Assembly (NCBI GenBank): GCA_003315335.1
Contig: QNRL01000003.1
Span: forward strand, 369,613-433,612
Reading direction: 5' to 3'
Length of the DNA stretch: 64,000 nt
DNA from: Pseudocitrobacter faecalis
GTDB lineage: Bacteria; Pseudomonadota; Gammaproteobacteria; Enterobacterales; Enterobacteriaceae
In this document: positions 37,973 through 46,739 of the stretch, in pieces
How positions within the stretch are numbered: the first letter of the stretch is position 1
Layout of the letters: each line of letters opens with the position of its first letter
The notes under the pieces: model-generated
The model's database searches: none
The model's input: the letters and a program-made list of their open reading frames with translations, nothing else
What the model was told of the DNA's origin: nothing
Position numbers and translations under genes: made by a program

Positions 37973-38394
37973 TGAGCGGAACTTTTCTCGCCTTTGATTT
38001 TGGTACCCGCAGTATTGGTGTCGCGGTCGGCCAGCAGATCACCGGTACTGCACGTCCACTTAACGCGCTGAAGGCGCAAAACGGCACGCCTGACTGGAAC
38101 CTTATTGAGAAGCTGCTCAAAGAGTGGCAACCGGCGTTAGTGATCGTCGGCCTGCCGCTAAATATGGACGGCACCGAGCAGCCTCTTACCGCGCGTGCAC
38201 GTAACTTCGCCAATAAAATTCATGGCCGTTTCGGTGTGGCGATTAAACTGCATGATGAGCGTTTGAGTACCGTTGAGGCCCGCGCCGGGTTGTTCGAGCA
38301 CGGCGGTTTTCGTGCACTGGATAAAGGCAGCGTGGATTCAGCTTCTGCGGTGGTGATTCTGGAGAGTTTCTTCAAGCAAAGTTTCGGTGAGTGA
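37972..38394 (+). CDS. ruvX: Putative pre-16S rRNA nuclease RuvX/YqgF
   Basis: A 140-residue RNase H-fold protein. Catalytic acidic residues are in [14 protein letters not shown] (N-terminus), VGLPLNMDG and [11 protein letters not shown], with the final DSASAV segment. The family acts in 5' maturation of 16S rRNA and was earlier proposed as a Holliday-junction resolvase. It is two residues longer than in E. coli. A REP element lies 45 bp downstream. Confidence 0.94.
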   Translation: MSGTFLAFDFGTRSIGVAVGQQITGTARPLNALKAQNGTPDWNLIEKLLKEWQPALVIVGLPLNMDGTEQPLTARARNFANKIHGRFGVAIKLHDERLSTVEARAGLFEHGGFRALDKGSVDSASAVVILESFFKQSFGE

Positions 38395-38439
38395 TTCGCC
38401 CAACACGACGTACATACCCTGGACGTTCAAAAGAGGAAA

Positions 38440-38472
38440 GCCGGATGGCGCGAGCGCGTATCCGGCCTGCAA
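38440..38472. repeat. REP element of the E. coli type
   Basis: GCCGGATGGCG...CGTATCCGGC is a classical enterobacterial REP palindrome with the conserved mismatch centre. It lies between the convergent ruvX and LuxR-type regulator genes and differs from the GGGAGAGGG family found elsewhere in the window. Confidence 0.8.
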
Positions 38473-38488
38473 CGTTTCCAGAGTAACC

Positions 38489-39142
38489 TTAGTGGCGCAA
38501 ATTTTCATTCGCCCAGCTGACTGCCTGGGTTCTGTTTTTCACGCTTAACTTACGGAAAACATTATATAAGTGCGTACGCACGGTGTTTTCACTGATGAAC
38601 AATGCGCGCGCAATATCCATATTGGTCGCACCATGACGTAATTCATTAAGAATTTCGCATTCACGTTCAGTCAGGGGAATATTGTCTGATGATTCAGTCG
38701 GCTGTTCAACTGCGTACATTGCCGGATGCATTACGCTCAATTCAGCAGTCTGTTCACCGTTCAGCACGGCTTTGACACCCTCAATTAAGCGCGATTCTTC
38801 ATCATCATGACGGAACACACCGTACAGCGCTGGCCACTGCGCCATTTCGTATAATTCATACTTTTGCGCACTGTTAATAATCAGCAAACGCGGAGAATCA
38901 AACTGCGAGCGGATAATATCGCGCCAGATACCGTTCAGTTTTTTGTTCGATACCGCAATGTCAAACAGCACCACAGTACCTTTAGCAAGGCGCTGTACCA
39001 TCGGCTTATTGATATTGTGAACATCTACAGAAACTGAAAGTAAATCAGAAAGATAACCAGCGAATGCATTGGCCTGTACTGACGGGTGGGTGATTAAAAT
39101 GATTTTGCGGGATTTAGATACACTCTCTGATACATCAAGCAT
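38489..39142 (-). CDS. CsgD-like LuxR-family transcriptional regulator
   Basis: A 217-residue regulator, almost the length of E. coli CsgD (216) and similar over the whole chain. The N-terminal pseudo-receiver keeps an Asp (61, VLFDIAVSNKKL) at the CsgD position, and the C-terminal LuxR helix-turn-helix (ISENTVRTHLYNVFRKLSVKNRTQAVSWANENLR) is nearly identical to that of CsgD. No curli genes are adjacent, and K-12 has no gene here, so it is an additional CsgD-type paralogue. It has a long AT-rich upstream region with an inverted repeat at 39262-39285. A role in surface structures or biofilm is inference. Confidence 0.85.
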   Translation of the reverse strand: MLDVSESVSKSRKIILITHPSVQANAFAGYLSDLLSVSVDVHNINKPMVQRLAKGTVVLFDIAVSNKKLNGIWRDIIRSQFDSPRLLIINSAQKYELYEMAQWPALYGVFRHDDEESRLIEGVKAVLNGEQTAELSVMHPAMYAVEQPTESSDNIPLTERECEILNELRHGATNMDIARALFISENTVRTHLYNVFRKLSVKNRTQAVSWANENLRH

Positions 39143-39254
39143 TTGAAACTCTCCTTAGTATTTTGCCACCATCATGGTGTTTTAATAAATCAAAGCAATC
39201 TTAATTATCAGGGATAATAATAATCAAGACAGTATGAAGTGAAACAATATTTCA

Positions 39255-39268
39255 TAAGAATTATCCTA
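39255..39268. promoter_or_regulatory. Candidate RcsAB box
   Basis: TAAGAATTATCCTA agrees with the RcsAB consensus TAAGAATATTCCTA at 12 of 14 positions. It lies about 115 bp upstream of the CsgD-like start codon and overlaps the left arm of the inverted repeat at 39262-39285. Confidence 0.45.
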
Positions 39269-39285
39269 ATTCCATAATTAGGATA
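39262..39285. promoter_or_regulatory. 24-bp perfect inverted repeat upstream of the CsgD-like gene
   Basis: TATCCTAATT and AATTAGGATA are perfect 10-bp arms around CCAT. The position 120-145 bp before the start codon suggests an operator for a dimeric regulator, perhaps of the LuxR/NarL type. Confidence 0.5.
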
Positions 39286-39626
39286 GAACGATCCCCGCTG
39301 AGTGTCAAAAGAATATCAACCTTTTTTTCTATGTCTACACAACATAATGTTGTGCATCGGTGTAAAAATCCGTCAGCCATATTACTTAGTAATTATAGCT
39401 TAGATGCAACATGTTTCGCCGGTGATAATATTTCACAGAATAATAACGGGGCAACGGATTTACAAATAAAACATTATCACAACAGAATGACGAATAAATA
39501 TCACATTCCCAATATATTGAAACATTTTTTCTTGTCGATTAATTCTAAAAACCTTACTGTCGTCACAGTAATAACACTTATCTATTAGAAATAGAATTAA
39601 TAAGCGTCGGAGAAATAGCCTAATCC

Positions 39627-40607
39627 TTATAGCTTACCCCTCGCCATACATTGTTGATAGCTCTGCGTAAAAGTTTGCATCCCTGCCTGCTGTCCAGTTT
39701 GCATGACACCCGGTAGCTGATGGGTTTTGCCTTCGCGGATCAGATTTCCTACCGCCGGGGTGTTCACCAGCAGTTCGAAGAGCGCCACGCGCCCGCCTTG
39801 CTTATCCGCCACCAGTTTTTGCGCGACGACGGCACATAAACTGTTCGCTAATTGATTGCGTACAGGCTCCTTTTCCTGCGCCGGGAAAACGTCCACCAGA
39901 CGCTCAATCGCCTGGGCTGCCCCACGCGTGTGCAATGTTGCCAACACCAGATGGCCTGTTTCAGCAGCCGTTAATGCCAGCCGGATCGTCTCGCTATCGC
40001 GTAATTCTCCCAGCAAAATAACATCGGGGTCCTGACGTAACGCGCCACGCAGTGCATCAGCAAATGAAGAGATATGCTGGCCAATTTCGCGTTGTTGAAT
40101 TAAGCAGCGCTGACTGGCATGGATAAACTCCACCGGATCCTCCAGCGTCAGAATATGACCATCCAGCGAGTGATTCAGATGGTCGACCATCGCGGCAAGG
40201 GTCGTCGACTTCCCGCTGCCGGTCGCGCCAGTGACCAATATTAGCCCGCCCTCTTCGTGTAACAGTTCAGGGAGGGCCGCAGGCACGCCGAGTTCAGCGA
40301 GTGTTGGGCAGCGCGACGGTAGCACACGCAATGCCAGCGAAACGCCGCGCGCATGGCGAAATGCGCTGGCGCGCAGACGTGTTCCTTCAGATGGCACTAT
40401 CGCAAAATCAAGCTGGCCCTGCGCCCGCCATTGCGCATGCTGTGCTTCACTTAACCAACCGCGCAGCAGTTCTTCCGGCTCTGGCGATGAAAATGGCGCA
40501 GACTCCAGCATTCCGCAACGCCGCCATCGCGCCATTGCCCCGCTACACAGGTGTAGATCCGACACGTTATGCTTTACACTAAGCGCCACGATTTCTTGTA
40601 TTTCCAT
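39627..40607 (-). CDS. yggR: PilT-like ATPase YggR
   Basis: A 326-residue type II/IV secretion ATPase of the PilT group, same length as E. coli YggR. The Walker A motif GATGSGKST, the Asp box LTLEDPVE, Walker B ILLGELRD and the His box ATLHTRGA are all present. It would power pilus retraction in a type IV pilus system, but no pilus genes are nearby. Start MEIQEIVALS is chosen by homology; upstream codons overlap the divergent yggS start, which lies only 17 bp away. Confidence 0.93.
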   Translation of the reverse strand: MEIQEIVALSVKHNVSDLHLCSGAMARWRRCGMLESAPFSSPEPEELLRGWLSEAQHAQWRAQGQLDFAIVPSEGTRLRASAFRHARGVSLALRVLPSRCPTLAELGVPAALPELLHEEGGLILVTGATGSGKSTTLAAMVDHLNHSLDGHILTLEDPVEFIHASQRCLIQQREIGQHISSFADALRGALRQDPDVILLGELRDSETIRLALTAAETGHLVLATLHTRGAAQAIERLVDVFPAQEKEPVRNQLANSLCAVVAQKLVADKQGGRVALFELLVNTPAVGNLIREGKTHQLPGVMQTGQQAGMQTFTQSYQQCMARGKL

Positions 40608-40624
40608 AAGACCCACCAGCAAAT

Positions 40625-41338
40625 ATGAACGATATAGCACATAACCTGGCACAGGTCCGGGACAAAATCTCAGCCGCTGCATCACGATGCGGCCGGCTTT
40701 CAGAAGAAGTTACACTGCTTGCAGTGAGCAAAACAAAACCTGCGAGCGCCGTCGAAGAAGCGATGGCCGCCGGGCAGCGCGCGTTTGGCGAAAACTATGT
40801 TCAGGAAGGCGTGGAAAAAATCCGCTTCTTTCAGGACAAAGGCATAACGACTCTACAATGGCACTTTATTGGCCCGTTGCAGTCCAATAAAAGTCGCCTG
40901 GTGGCGGAGCATTTCGACTGGTGCCATACGGTCGACAGGCTCAAGATAGCCACCCGACTCAGCGAGCAGCGCCCTGCGCATTTGCCGCCGCTTAACGTGC
41001 TGATTCAGGTCAATATTAGCGATGAGCAAAGTAAATCCGGCATTGAGCCCGAGGCGATTGACGCATTAGCGGCGGAGGTTTCCGCCCTGCCCAATCTCTG
41101 CCTGCGCGGTTTGATGGCCATTCCGGCACCGGAAACTGAGTACGAAAAGCAGTTTGCCGTCGCTCAACAAATGGCGGTAGCATTCGCGCGGCTGAAGACA
41201 CACTACTCTACAGTCGATACGCTCTCACTGGGCATGTCAGACGATATGGAAGCCGCCATTGCGGCGGGTAGCACTATGGTACGCATCGGCACCGCGATTT
41301 TCGGTGCGCGTGATTACACAAAAAATAAGGAACTCTGA
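40625..41338 (+). CDS. yggS: PLP homeostasis protein YggS
   Basis: A 237-residue pyridoxal phosphate-binding protein (PLPBP family). The PLP lysine lies in LLAVSKTKP, and phosphate-binding segments LSLGMSDDME and VRIGTAIFGAR close the barrel. It has no catalytic activity known and helps control vitamin B6 and amino-acid pools. It heads the yggS-yggT-yggU-rdgB-hemW run found in K-12 and ends 8 nt before yggT. Confidence 0.95.
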   Translation: MNDIAHNLAQVRDKISAAASRCGRLSEEVTLLAVSKTKPASAVEEAMAAGQRAFGENYVQEGVEKIRFFQDKGITTLQWHFIGPLQSNKSRLVAEHFDWCHTVDRLKIATRLSEQRPAHLPPLNVLIQVNISDEQSKSGIEPEAIDALAAEVSALPNLCLRGLMAIPAPETEYEKQFAVAQQMAVAFARLKTHYSTVDTLSLGMSDDMEAAIAAGSTMVRIGTAIFGARDYTKNKEL

Positions 41339-41346
41339 GGAACGCC

Positions 41347-41913
41347 ATGAAGACGTTGACTTTCCTGCTCTCTACAGTGATTGAACTGTACACAATGGTG
41401 CTACTGCTGCGCGTCTGGATGCAGTGGGCGCGCTGTGATTTTTACAACCCGTTCTCCCAGTTCGTGGTGAAAATCACCCAGCCCATCGTGGGGCCGCTGC
41501 GCCGCATCATTCCGGCGATGGGGCCGCTCGATAGTTCATCTCTGTTGGTTGCGTTTATCTTAAGCGTTATCAAGGCGATCACCCTGTTCATGGTTATCAC
41601 CTTCCAGCCGATTATCTGGATTGCGGCGGTGCTGATCCTGCTGAAAACCACCGGCCTGCTTATCTTCTGGGTACTGCTGCTGATGGCGATTATGAGCTGG
41701 GTCAGCCAGGGTCGTAGCCCGGTTGAGTTTGTGCTGATGCAACTGGCCGACCCACTGCTGCGCCCAATTCGTAAGCTGCTGCCTTCAATGGGTGGTATCG
41801 ATTTCTCGCCGATGATCCTCGTGCTGCTGCTCTATGTCCTTAATATGGGCATCGCCGAAGTGTTGCAGGCCACGGGCAACATGCTGCTGCCGGGGCTGTG
41901 GATGGCGCTATGA
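41347..41913 (+). CDS. yggT: YggT family membrane protein
   Basis: A 188-residue inner-membrane protein with two YGGT repeats, each with paired hydrophobic segments and the motif (N/S)PF...PLLRPIRK (first near residue 30, second near 130). The family has been linked to osmotic stress and cell-envelope function, but no mechanism is fixed. Its stop overlaps the yggU start (ATGA). Confidence 0.94.
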   Translation: MKTLTFLLSTVIELYTMVLLLRVWMQWARCDFYNPFSQFVVKITQPIVGPLRRIIPAMGPLDSSSLLVAFILSVIKAITLFMVITFQPIIWIAAVLILLKTTGLLIFWVLLLMAIMSWVSQGRSPVEFVLMQLADPLLRPIRKLLPSMGGIDFSPMILVLLLYVLNMGIAEVLQATGNMLLPGLWMAL

Positions 41914-42200
41914 GTGCCGTAACATCCTGCGACGACGGGCTGGTGCTGCGGCTGTATATTCAGCCGAAGGCCAGCCGTGACAGCATTGTGGGTGAACATG
42001 GCGACGAATTAAAAGTCGCCATTACCGCCCCGCCGGTCGATGGGCAGGCCAATGCCCATCTGGTGAAATTCCTCGCCAAACAGTTTAAGGTCGCCAAAAG
42101 CCAGGTCATCATTGAGAAAGGTGAACTGGGCCGCCATAAACAGGTTAAAATCATTCATCCGCAGCACATCCCAGCGGGCGTCGACGCCCTGATTAATTAG
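41910..42200 (+). CDS. yggU: UPF0235 protein YggU
   Basis: A 96-residue protein equal in length to E. coli YggU, with the family segment [16 protein letters not shown] and GELGRHK. Function unknown. The start MSAVTSCDD overlaps the yggT stop by ATGA; an ATG 12 nt upstream is less likely. rdgB begins 8 nt after it. Confidence 0.93.
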   Translation: MSAVTSCDDGLVLRLYIQPKASRDSIVGEHGDELKVAITAPPVDGQANAHLVKFLAKQFKVAKSQVIIEKGELGRHKQVKIIHPQHIPAGVDALIN

Positions 42201-42208
42201 GATATCCC

Positions 42209-42802
42209 ATGCAAAAAGTTGTCCTCGCTACCGGCAATGCCGGTAAAGTGCGCGAGCTCGCCTCGTTGCTAAGCGATTTTGGTCTCGATATCGTTGCGCA
42301 GACCGACCTTGGCGTCGATTCTGCCGAGGAGACCGGCCTGACGTTTATCGAGAACGCCATCCTTAAAGCACGCCATGCGTCTCAGATTACCGGCCTGCCC
42401 GCGATTGCCGATGATTCCGGGCTGGCGGTGGATTATCTCGGCGGTGCGCCGGGTATCTATTCCGCACGTTATTCCGGTGAAGGCGCGACCGACGAGCGTA
42501 ACCTGCAAAAGCTGCTGGAGACGCTGAAAGACGTGCCGGACGACCAGCGTCAGGCGCAGTTCCACTGCGTGCTGGTCTATCTTCGCCATGCGGAAGATCC
42601 AACGCCGCTGGTGTGTCACGGTCGCTGGCCGGGCGTTATCACCCACGCGCCTGCGGGCAACGGTGGCTTTGGCTACGATCCTATTTTTTATGTCCCCTCT
42701 GAAGGGAAAACCGCCGCTGAACTGACGCGTGAAGAGAAGATTGCCATCTCTCACCGTGGTCAGGCGCTGAAACAGTTACTGGAAGCGTTACGTAATGGCT
42801 AA
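42209..42802 (+). CDS. rdgB: Non-canonical purine NTP pyrophosphatase RdgB
   Basis: A 197-residue HAM1/Ham1-like enzyme that hydrolyses dITP, ITP and XTP and so keeps deaminated purines out of DNA. Motifs [25 protein letters not shown] and [10 protein letters not shown] are intact. Length equals E. coli RdgB. It overlaps hemW by 8 bp. Confidence 0.95.
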   Translation: MQKVVLATGNAGKVRELASLLSDFGLDIVAQTDLGVDSAEETGLTFIENAILKARHASQITGLPAIADDSGLAVDYLGGAPGIYSARYSGEGATDERNLQKLLETLKDVPDDQRQAQFHCVLVYLRHAEDPTPLVCHGRWPGVITHAPAGNGGFGYDPIFYVPSEGKTAAELTREEKIAISHRGQALKQLLEALRNG

Positions 42803-43931
42803 TTTGCCGCCTCTGAGCCTTTATATTCACATTCCGTGGTGCGTGCAGAAATGTCCGTACTGCGACTTTAACTCGCACGCGCTGAAAGGCGAGGTGCCGC
42901 ACGACGATTATGTTCAGCATCTGCTGAGTGATTTAGATGCTGACGTGGCTTACGCGCAGGGACGTGAAGTAAAGACCATTTTTATTGGCGGCGGTACGCC
43001 GAGCCTGCTTTCAGGCCCGGCGATGCAAACATTGCTGGATGGCGTGCGTGCACGTCTTACTCTGGCAGCAGATGCGGAAATCACTATGGAAGCGAACCCG
43101 GGTACGGTGGAAGCGGATCGCTTCGTCGATTACCAGCGTGCGGGCGTGAACCGTATTTCCATCGGCGTGCAGAGCTTTAGCGAAGCTAAACTGAAACGTT
43201 TGGGGCGCATTCACGGCCCGGAAGAAGCCAAACGCGCGGCGAATCTGGCGACGGGCCTGGGGCTACGCAGCTTCAACCTTGATCTGATGCATGGCCTGCC
43301 TGACCAATCTTTAGAAGAAGCGCTGGACGATTTGCGCCAGGCGATTGCGCTCAATCCCCCGCATCTCTCCTGGTATCAACTGACCATTGAACCGAACACC
43401 CTGTTTGGCTCGCGTCCACCGGTACTGCCGGATGACGACGCGCTGTGGGATATCTTCGAGCAGGGCGACAAACTCCTGACCGCGGCAGGTTATCAGCAAT
43501 ATGAAACCTCAGCTTACGCGAAGCCAGGATATCAGTGCCAGCATAACCTCAACTACTGGCGCTTTGGCGACTACCTCGGCATTGGCTGCGGCGCGCACGG
43601 TAAAGTCACCTTCCCCGACGGGCGTATTCTGCGTACCGCCAAAACGCGCCATCCGCGCGGGTATATGGAAGGGCGCTACCTGGAACGCCAGCACAATGTC
43701 GACGCAGCAGATAAACCGTTTGAGTTCTTTATGAACCGCTTCCGCCTGCTGGAACCCGCTCCACGCGCGGAGTTTAGCCGCTATACGGGGCTCAGCGAGC
43801 AAGCGATTCGCCCACAAATTGACGAAGCGCTGGCGAAGGGGTATTTGACCGAGTGCGAAGAGTATTGGCAGATTACCGGGCACGGTAAGCTGTTTCTGAA
43901 TTCGCTGCTGGAACTGTTTCTGGCTGAATAA
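42795..43931 (+). CDS. hemW: Haem chaperone HemW (radical SAM)
   Basis: A 378-residue radical-SAM protein with the cluster motif CVQKCPYC near residue 17-24 and the GGGTPS SAM-binding segment. HemW binds haem and delivers it to respiratory proteins; it was formerly annotated as a coproporphyrinogen oxidase. The C-terminal HemN-type domain is complete. It closes the yggS operon and is followed by a hairpin. Confidence 0.95.
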   Translation: MANLPPLSLYIHIPWCVQKCPYCDFNSHALKGEVPHDDYVQHLLSDLDADVAYAQGREVKTIFIGGGTPSLLSGPAMQTLLDGVRARLTLAADAEITMEANPGTVEADRFVDYQRAGVNRISIGVQSFSEAKLKRLGRIHGPEEAKRAANLATGLGLRSFNLDLMHGLPDQSLEEALDDLRQAIALNPPHLSWYQLTIEPNTLFGSRPPVLPDDDALWDIFEQGDKLLTAAGYQQYETSAYAKPGYQCQHNLNYWRFGDYLGIGCGAHGKVTFPDGRILRTAKTRHPRGYMEGRYLERQHNVDAADKPFEFFMNRFRLLEPAPRAEFSRYTGLSEQAIRPQIDEALAKGYLTECEEYWQITGHGKLFLNSLLELFLAE

Positions 43932-43936
43932 CCGAT

Positions 43937-43962
43937 ACCGGATGGCGACAAGCCATCCGGTC
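43937..43962. repeat. Hairpin (REP-like) between hemW and ansB
   Basis: ACCGGATGGC pairs with GCCATCCGGT around GACAA. It separates the convergent hemW and ansB genes and may terminate both transcripts. Confidence 0.65.
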
Positions 43963-43969
43963 ATTTCCG

Positions 43970-45016
43970 TTAATATTGATTAAACATCTGCTGAATTTGT
44001 TTTGGATCTTTGGTTTGCGTTAACGCAAGCTGCAGCAGGACACGCGATTTTTGCGGATTCAGCGTTCCCGAAGCGACAAAGCCATATTTCGCGTCATCAA
44101 TTTCCGCATCTTCCGTTGTCGCGCCTGTCGGAACGCGGGATGATCGAACCACAGCAACGCCCTGATGTGCCGCGGTTGCCAGCGTATCGAAGATCGTTTT
44201 ATAAAGATTGCCGTTACCCACACCCGCGCTCACGATGCCCTGATATCCCGCCTCAATCAACGCTTTTGCCGGAAGATCGGAAGCATTGGCGTAGTTATAA
44301 ACAATACCCACTTTCGGCAATTCACTCAGGTTAGAAACATCAAAAGGCGTGGCGGCAGTATGCTTACGTGCCGGCGTGCGTTGATAATCAACTTTTCCAT
44401 TATGGATATACCCCAACGGCCCGAAATTCACTGAGCGGAACGTCGCGACATCGGTGGTATTTGTTTTGGTTACATCGCGCCCGTCCATAACTGTATCGTT
44501 CATTACGACCAGCACGCCGCGTTTTGCAGATTGCGGGTCAACCGCCGTTACCACCGCGTTGTAGAGGTTAAACGGGCCGTCCGCACTCATCGAGGTTGAT
44601 GGGCGCATCGCGCCGACCAGTACGACAGGCTTATCGCATTTGACGGTGAGATCGAGAAAATAAGCTGTCTCTTCCATCGTATCCGTGCCATGCGTGATCA
44701 CGAATCCATCGGTAGCCGCACAATCATGATTAATCTTTTTCGCCAGCGTCAGCCAGACGTCATCATTCATATCCTGAGAGCCGATATTAACCACCTGCTC
44801 CCCTTTAACGACGGCAATATCTTTTAATTGAGGTACCGCATTCACGAGGTTCTCCACGCCCACTTTACCTGCGGTGTAATTGGATTTTGTCGCTGAATCA
44901 CCGCCACCCGCAATGGTTCCTCCGGTCGCCAGTATCGTCACATTGGGTAGCGCTAACGCAGTACTGCTGCACCCCATAACCAGTGCAGCCAGTGCCGTTT
45001 TCCTGAAAAACTCCAT
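43970..45016 (-). CDS. ansB: Periplasmic L-asparaginase II
   Basis: A 348-residue asparaginase, the length of E. coli AnsB, with a signal peptide of about 22 residues ending ALALP. The two catalytic threonine motifs are LATGGTIAGGG and THGTDTMEET. It converts asparagine to aspartate and ammonia in the periplasm. The start MEFFRKTALA has a GGAG site; the 41 extra upstream codons would destroy the signal peptide. In K-12 the gene is oxygen- and CRP-controlled; I could not place those sites with confidence here. Confidence 0.96.
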   Translation of the reverse strand: MEFFRKTALAALVMGCSSTALALPNVTILATGGTIAGGGDSATKSNYTAGKVGVENLVNAVPQLKDIAVVKGEQVVNIGSQDMNDDVWLTLAKKINHDCAATDGFVITHGTDTMEETAYFLDLTVKCDKPVVLVGAMRPSTSMSADGPFNLYNAVVTAVDPQSAKRGVLVVMNDTVMDGRDVTKTNTTDVATFRSVNFGPLGYIHNGKVDYQRTPARKHTAATPFDVSNLSELPKVGIVYNYANASDLPAKALIEAGYQGIVSAGVGNGNLYKTIFDTLATAAHQGVAVVRSSRVPTGATTEDAEIDDAKYGFVASGTLNPQKSRVLLQLALTQTKDPKQIQQMFNQY

Positions 45017-45197
45017 GTTATTTCTCCAGTTACGTGAATTTGTCGCATTATCCCAATGCAGAAGATGAATAATGTGACCCCATTCCATTAACCAGATAAA
45101 TATCTTAATAAGATTGTGTATTTTAGACATTGCTATCAAAACGGCACTGGTGCGTGCCGTTGATGGAGGGGGCGCTCTTTTGCCCCCTATATTTTGT

Positions 45198-46202
45198 TTA
45201 CTGGATAACGCCCTCTTTTTTCATTTTCTCGAGCGCTTCTCGCCACCACTTATAATCACGAGTGAATTCGCGGGTACTGATCTCCAGCGCAACCAGTTGC
45301 TTGCGCAGCTCACCCTGCTCTTTACGCAACGGCGCGACGTTATTATCCAGCGCGGCCATATCCTCACGAATTTTGCCGGCCATTTGCGTATGTTTTGTAT
45401 AGTACGCGTTGTGATGCTCGGCAAAAGCTTTGTCGCGAGCGTCGTACAGCGGCGTTGCATCACAGGAGAGTTTTTGCTGGCATGCCGCGAGCGCGGGCTC
45501 GTAGACGGTTTCGAGGTAGTGATTTTCGAATTTTAGCGGATCGTTTTCACGATCCACGGCGTACATTTTTTCCAGTTTTTCTTGCTGTACCGCGCTGCGA
45601 TCGCGCGGTTTACCGTTGGCATCTTTTCCCCACGAGAGGCTGATTTTCTCATCGAGAGCAGCAATTTTCTGTTTCAGCACCTTTTGCTGTGCAAGGTCTT
45701 TATCTGCCGTCGCTTTCCTCCGTGCAAAGTCGGCTTCCACCTTGCCAAGCTCGGTCATGAAGTGAGCGTCGTTAACCACCAGCATTTTGCTGCGATCTTC
45801 TCCCGCTTCAAATGGCCTGCCGACATTTTTCGCAGCGGTTTGCATAGAAAAGAAGGTCGTTTTCCAGCCGGAGTCTTTCGTTCCCACGGCCTGCATCATG
45901 GCTGAAAATTTAACGGGCTGCCCTTTTGTCCACGTCCTTTCATAAAAGAGATAATCACCCGCACCCCCAACAATAGAGTACAGATCGTCAGTGGAGGACA
46001 TTTCGCCCTCTACCTGATACGTCGCCTGATTTCCCAGCGCATCAAGCAGGCGCAGGGTGAACGTATCCAGGCGCACTATCCCCCCGGACTCTTTGGCGAA
46101 CTGTTGTTTGATAACGTCATCTGTCGGCGTGTTATCGACCGCCAGCGCGTGAAGTGAAAAACACCACAGCAGCAACGCCGCCGTTTTCCAGGCTCGTTTC
46201 AT
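45198..46202 (-). CDS. yggM: DUF1202 family protein YggM
   Basis: A 334-residue protein (E. coli YggM 335) with a signal peptide ending ALAVD and a long charged, probably coiled-coil region from about 155 to 320. Function unknown. The order relative to ansB is reversed compared with K-12, where yggM lies on the hemW side. It is 181 bp upstream of ansB on the same strand. Confidence 0.9.
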   Translation of the reverse strand: MKRAWKTAALLLWCFSLHALAVDNTPTDDVIKQQFAKESGGIVRLDTFTLRLLDALGNQATYQVEGEMSSTDDLYSIVGGAGDYLFYERTWTKGQPVKFSAMMQAVGTKDSGWKTTFFSMQTAAKNVGRPFEAGEDRSKMLVVNDAHFMTELGKVEADFARRKATADKDLAQQKVLKQKIAALDEKISLSWGKDANGKPRDRSAVQQEKLEKMYAVDRENDPLKFENHYLETVYEPALAACQQKLSCDATPLYDARDKAFAEHHNAYYTKHTQMAGKIREDMAALDNNVAPLRKEQGELRKQLVALEISTREFTRDYKWWREALEKMKKEGVIQ

Positions 46203-46352
46203 CGGTTAAATCCTTTTAGTGAGTAAGGACATCATCATACGAAACTCCCCCACGGAGGAAGGATAAACAGAATCCGAAAGTACTCTGGAAGACCGGTTCC
46301 AGTTTTGATGATGAGATCTGACGATGGTTGAGCGCAGTGGCAAGATGAGGGC

Positions 46353-46739
46353 ATGGAGAAACGACGGGAATATGCAAAAACGTTACGTGGCCAGCAAACG
46401 AGAGAAGAGCTGCGGCTGTGGTATTTGTTGAGGGGGCGACGGTTTCATGGTTTTAAGTTTCGTCGGCAAATGCCAATTGGGAATTACATTGTTGATTTTG
46501 CCTGCTACAAAGCGGCACTGATTATCGAACTGGACGGAGGGCAGCATGCTGAATGTGTGAGATATGACGAGACGCGCACTGGTTTCTTAGAACGGCAGGG
46601 GTGGTTGGTTTTACGTTTCTGGAATAATGACTTCAGAAATAATGAAGAGGGCGTTTTGCTGACCATTTTAAGACATCTGCAAACCCGCGCCCCTCACCCC
46701 GGCCCTCTCCCACAGGGAGAGGGAGAAGATCGGCGCTGA
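46353..46739 (+). CDS. DUF559 endonuclease-like protein
   Basis: A 128-residue protein with a Vsr/MutH-like nuclease core: HGFKFRRQMPIGNYIVDFAC, ELDGGQH and the terminal WLVLRFWNND. DUF559 proteins are small and often found as mobile orphan genes. The last ~16 residues ([17 protein letters not shown]) are encoded by the first copy of the downstream 74-bp repeat array, so the original C-terminus has probably been replaced or extended by the repeat. No partner methylase is nearby; role unknown. It is not part of the K-12 order. Confidence 0.78.
   Translation: MEKRREYAKTLRGQQTREELRLWYLLRGRRFHGFKFRRQMPIGNYIVDFACYKAALIIELDGGQHAECVRYDETRTGFLERQGWLVLRFWNNDFRNNEEGVLLTILRHLQTRAPHPGPLPQGEGEDRR

Larger units (their letters stand above)
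39143..39626. other. AT-rich upstream region of the CsgD-like gene
   Basis: About 480 bp of strongly AT-rich DNA between the CsgD-like gene and yggR, both on the minus strand. I see no credible gene; an 85-codon frame at 39331-39588 has no ribosome site. It contains a perfect 24-bp inverted repeat at 39262-39285 and an RcsAB-like box at 39255-39268. Its AT content would suit H-NS binding. Confidence 0.6.

Noticed and set aside
39331-39588. 85-codon open frame in the AT-rich region upstream of the CsgD-like gene
   Set aside because: No ribosome-binding site, low-complexity AT-driven composition and no recognisable domain. The region is better read as a long regulatory region.
45155-45195. GC-rich hairpin between ansB and yggM as a yggM terminator
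   Set aside because: On the yggM strand the stem is not followed by a T run, so it does not qualify as a Rho-independent terminator.
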